Source: Christensenella sp. UBA1224
Lineage (GTDB): Bacteria > Bacillota > Clostridia > Christensenellales > Aristaeellaceae
Assembly: GCA_002309235.1 (NCBI GenBank)
Contig: DBXA01000151.1
Coordinates: 69,089 to 76,139, forward strand
Direction of reading: 5' to 3'
DNA length: 7,051 nt
Both the position numbers and the translations under genes were made by a program. Each line of letters opens with the position of its first letter. The first letter of the stretch is position 1. The notes under the pieces were generated by a model, which was not told the origin of the DNA, did not search any database, and saw nothing but the letters and a program-made list of their open reading frames with translations. This document shows positions 5,723-7,051 of this stretch, piece by piece.

Positions 5723-6370
5723 TCATTTCCCGCGCCTCGCGTTATCCCTGTTGATGGCGCTCTTCCATGCCTCTCCCAGGGGTTTGCAGGCGCGCAGATG
5801 CATGACTGCCGTCTCCATGGCCTCGTACGCGGCATCGGTCCCTGCGGCATCGCTGTGGTAATCCACCGCATTCTTCGGGTTTATGCCGAAATGCCTCGCT
5901 GTCTGCACACTGTCGATATTCGCCCCGATAAAGAGGAACTCCCAGCCGTATTCATCCTGCTCGCGCTTCACCATCGCGCGCACCTCATCAGCGCTGTAGA
6001 AGCGGCTTGCATTCTCCATACCGTCCGTGATGATGACGAACATGGTATGCTCCGGCACATCCTCGGGCCTTGCGTACTTATGCACATTGCCGATATGGTG
6101 GATAGCGCCGCCGATAGCATCGATGAGCGCCGTGTTCCCGCCCGTCACATAGTCGTCCCGGGTCATATCCGTTACCCTGTCCAGGTCCACCCTGTCACAG
6201 ACTACCTTCGATTCATGGTTGAACAGCACGCAGGAAACATAGCACGTCCCTTCCTTCCCGCGCTGCTTCGCGATCAGGGAATTGAAACCGCCTATGGTAT
6301 CCGCTTCCAGCCCGTGCATGGATCCGCTCCTGTCGATGATGAATACGAGCTCCGTGATATTGTTTTTCAT
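5723..6370 (-). CDS. Cytoplasmic von Willebrand factor A domain protein
   Basis: A stand-alone VWA domain of about 215 residues with an intact metal-ion-dependent adhesion site: DRSGSM near the N-terminus (DxSxS), the threonine in GGNTALIDAI, and the aspartate in IITDGMEN. Such proteins bind partners through Mg2+. Here there is no signal peptide or membrane helix, so it acts inside the cell, typically with a MoxR-type or other AAA partner or in metal or stress-response clusters. No such partner is visible. The start is placed at ATG 6370 because GGAGG (6379-6383) is eight bases upstream; the in-frame ATG at 6376 is only two bases from that site. The gene downstream of it is none; its 3' region carries the palindromic array. 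Domain call is firm, role unknown. Confidence 0.9.
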   Translation of the reverse strand: MKNNITELVFIIDRSGSMHGLEADTIGGFNSLIAKQRGKEGTCYVSCVLFNHESKVVCDRVDLDRVTDMTRDDYVTGGNTALIDAIGGAIHHIGNVHKYARPEDVPEHTMFVIITDGMENASRFYSADEVRAMVKREQDEYGWEFLFIGANIDSVQTARHFGINPKNAVDYHSDAAGTDAAYEAMETAVMHLRACKPLGEAWKSAINRDNARRGK

Positions 6371-6378
6371 GATCATAT

Positions 6379-6383
6379 CCTCC
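6379..6383 (-). promoter_or_regulatory. Ribosome binding site of the VWA gene
   Basis: GGAGG on the minus strand lies eight bases before ATG 6370 but only two bases before the in-frame ATG 6376, so it decides in favour of the shorter protein. Confidence 0.7.
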
Positions 6384-6390
6384 GTTCTAA

Positions 6391-6427
6391 AAAATTCATG
6401 GCCGCCGGGTCTTTCTGCCCGACGGCC
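6391..6427 (-). terminator. Hairpin terminator or attenuator between the exported-protein gene and the VWA gene
   Basis: GGCCGTCGGG and CCCGGCGGCC (minus strand, 6427-6418 and 6409-6400) form a ten-base stem with one mismatch and an eight-base loop. ATGAA and then TTTTTT follow. The T-run is offset by five bases, so termination may be partial. No strong promoter is visible between the hairpin and the VWA gene, so the VWA gene may be expressed by read-through or from a weak promoter upstream of the hairpin. Confidence 0.55.
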
Positions 6428-6475
6428 TTATGATACTTTATCACAGAGGATGTATGGTCGCTTATCAGGCGACAT

Positions 6476-7051
6476 TTACCCGAGCAGGCTGTCCAGATAG
6501 CCAGTGTCGATCGTTATGACGAAATCGGCTGTCAGATCCGCACCGGTATCCCTCACCGTAAGCGTGGAAGGATCGCTCTCCGAAAGCGGGTCTCCCCACA
6601 TCGCAAAGCCCCTCATTTCCCTGAAAGGTTCCCCGTATATCTCCTTAAGCGCTTCGATCACGCTGCCCGCGTCTGCCTGCTCCTTTTCAAAGTACACTGA
6701 CAAGCCAACAAGCTGTTTCGCGTCGTCTTCCATCACATAGACAGCCACGAGATATTCCACGGAGAAACCGCCCAGTGTCACTTCTCCTACCGGGTCGGAT
6801 CTCCCTTCCCAAAAAAGAGGTGCGTACTTTCCATTGAGCATCATAAGCCCCGGTCCGTCATAAGGTGACCACCCCGTATCGGTCTTCAAGGCGATCCTGC
6901 CGGAATTCAAGTTTCCTCCATCGATCCCGTCATATACATCACACCAGCCGTTCTCCCCTTCCGCGAGGTATCCGGGCAACTCCTCCGGGGAAGAGAACCA
7001 CGGGAGCGAGCCGAATGTGAAAGCGTTTTCCGGTGCCTCCTCTTGGGCAAG
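6476..7051 (-). CDS. C-terminal part of a probable exported protein of unknown function (partial)
   Basis: The frame is open from the right edge (7051) to TAA at 6476-6478, giving 191 visible residues. A TTG at 6979 is in frame, but nothing indicates it is the start, since coding sequence continues upstream. The visible beginning, AQEEAPENAFTFGSLPW, looks like the segment just after a signal peptide or lipoprotein linker, so the true start is probably a few dozen codons beyond the window. The middle has alternating strands, and then a helix (VIEALKEIYGEP) of the kind found in small clostridial exported or lipoprotein domains that pair an 'F-x-x-IPWG-S' opening with a later YGxP motif. No catalytic motif is seen. 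The gene is co-directional with the VWA gene about 105 bases downstream. Confidence 0.75.
   Translation of the reverse strand, partial: LAQEEAPENAFTFGSLPWFSSPEELPGYLAEGENGWCDVYDGIDGGNLNSGRIALKTDTGWSPYDGPGLMMLNGKYAPLFWEGRSDPVGEVTLGGFSVEYLVAVYVMEDDAKQLVGLSVYFEKEQADAGSVIEALKEIYGEPFREMRGFAMWGDPLSESDPSTLTVRDTGADLTADFVITIDTGYLDSLLG

Noticed and set aside
5582..6433. 283-codon plus-strand frame
   Set aside because: It is antisense to the VWA gene, which has a full metal-binding motif set and a ribosome binding site. This frame resembles no family and begins inside the repeat array.

Overview
The window looks like a piece of a Clostridia (Firmicutes) chromosome, plausibly from a gut or rumen member of the Lachnospiraceae or a related order. 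The grounds are strong AGGAGG-type ribosome binding sites, consensus sigma-A promoters, a DUF503 protein, a DUF4143 ATPase and a clostridial-style cellulose synthase/GH5 pairing. Most genes are moderately GC-rich; one clearly AT-rich island (about 1660-3486) interrupts them. The taxonomic placement is inference.

Layout. Positions 1-1522 (minus strand, running off the left edge) encode the N-terminal 507 residues of a remarkable fusion: a signal peptide, a complete GH5 (subfamily 2-like) cellulase domain, three transmembrane helices, and then the first strand of a cellulose-synthase-type GT2 domain. It has its own promoter (1590-1618) and ribosome binding site. The AT-rich island follows: a promoter with an array of TTTTGAAGAAATGG repeats (1896-2033), an AAA ATPase with a DUF4143 nuclease-like C-terminus (2031-3368), and a 34-codon 5' fragment of a carbon-nitrogen hydrolase gene (3386-3490). 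That fragment ends in an ATGA overlap with a low-molecular-weight protein tyrosine phosphatase gene (3487-3984).

Positions 3985-4548 contain no convincing gene, but do contain small hairpins and a promoter. The promoter probably drives a two-gene operon: a DUF503/YlxP-like protein (4549-4842) and an unrecognised 142-residue cytoplasmic protein (4858-5286). A GC-rich hairpin terminator (5363-5386) lies between this operon and the convergent minus-strand genes. Next comes a palindromic repeat array built on the word CGCGATATG and its complement (5456-5698), which would be the 3' untranslated region of the minus-strand transcript. On that strand are a stand-alone von Willebrand A domain protein (5723-6370) and, upstream of it, the C-terminal part of a probably exported protein of unknown function (6476-7051, cut by the right edge).

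How the parts work together: the fusion would place a cellulose-cutting domain outside the membrane and the polymerising domain inside, in one chain. This is a plausible self-contained version of the synthase plus endoglucanase pair normally encoded as separate genes. The other genes show no obvious functional link to it. The ATPase island looks acquired and possibly autoregulated.
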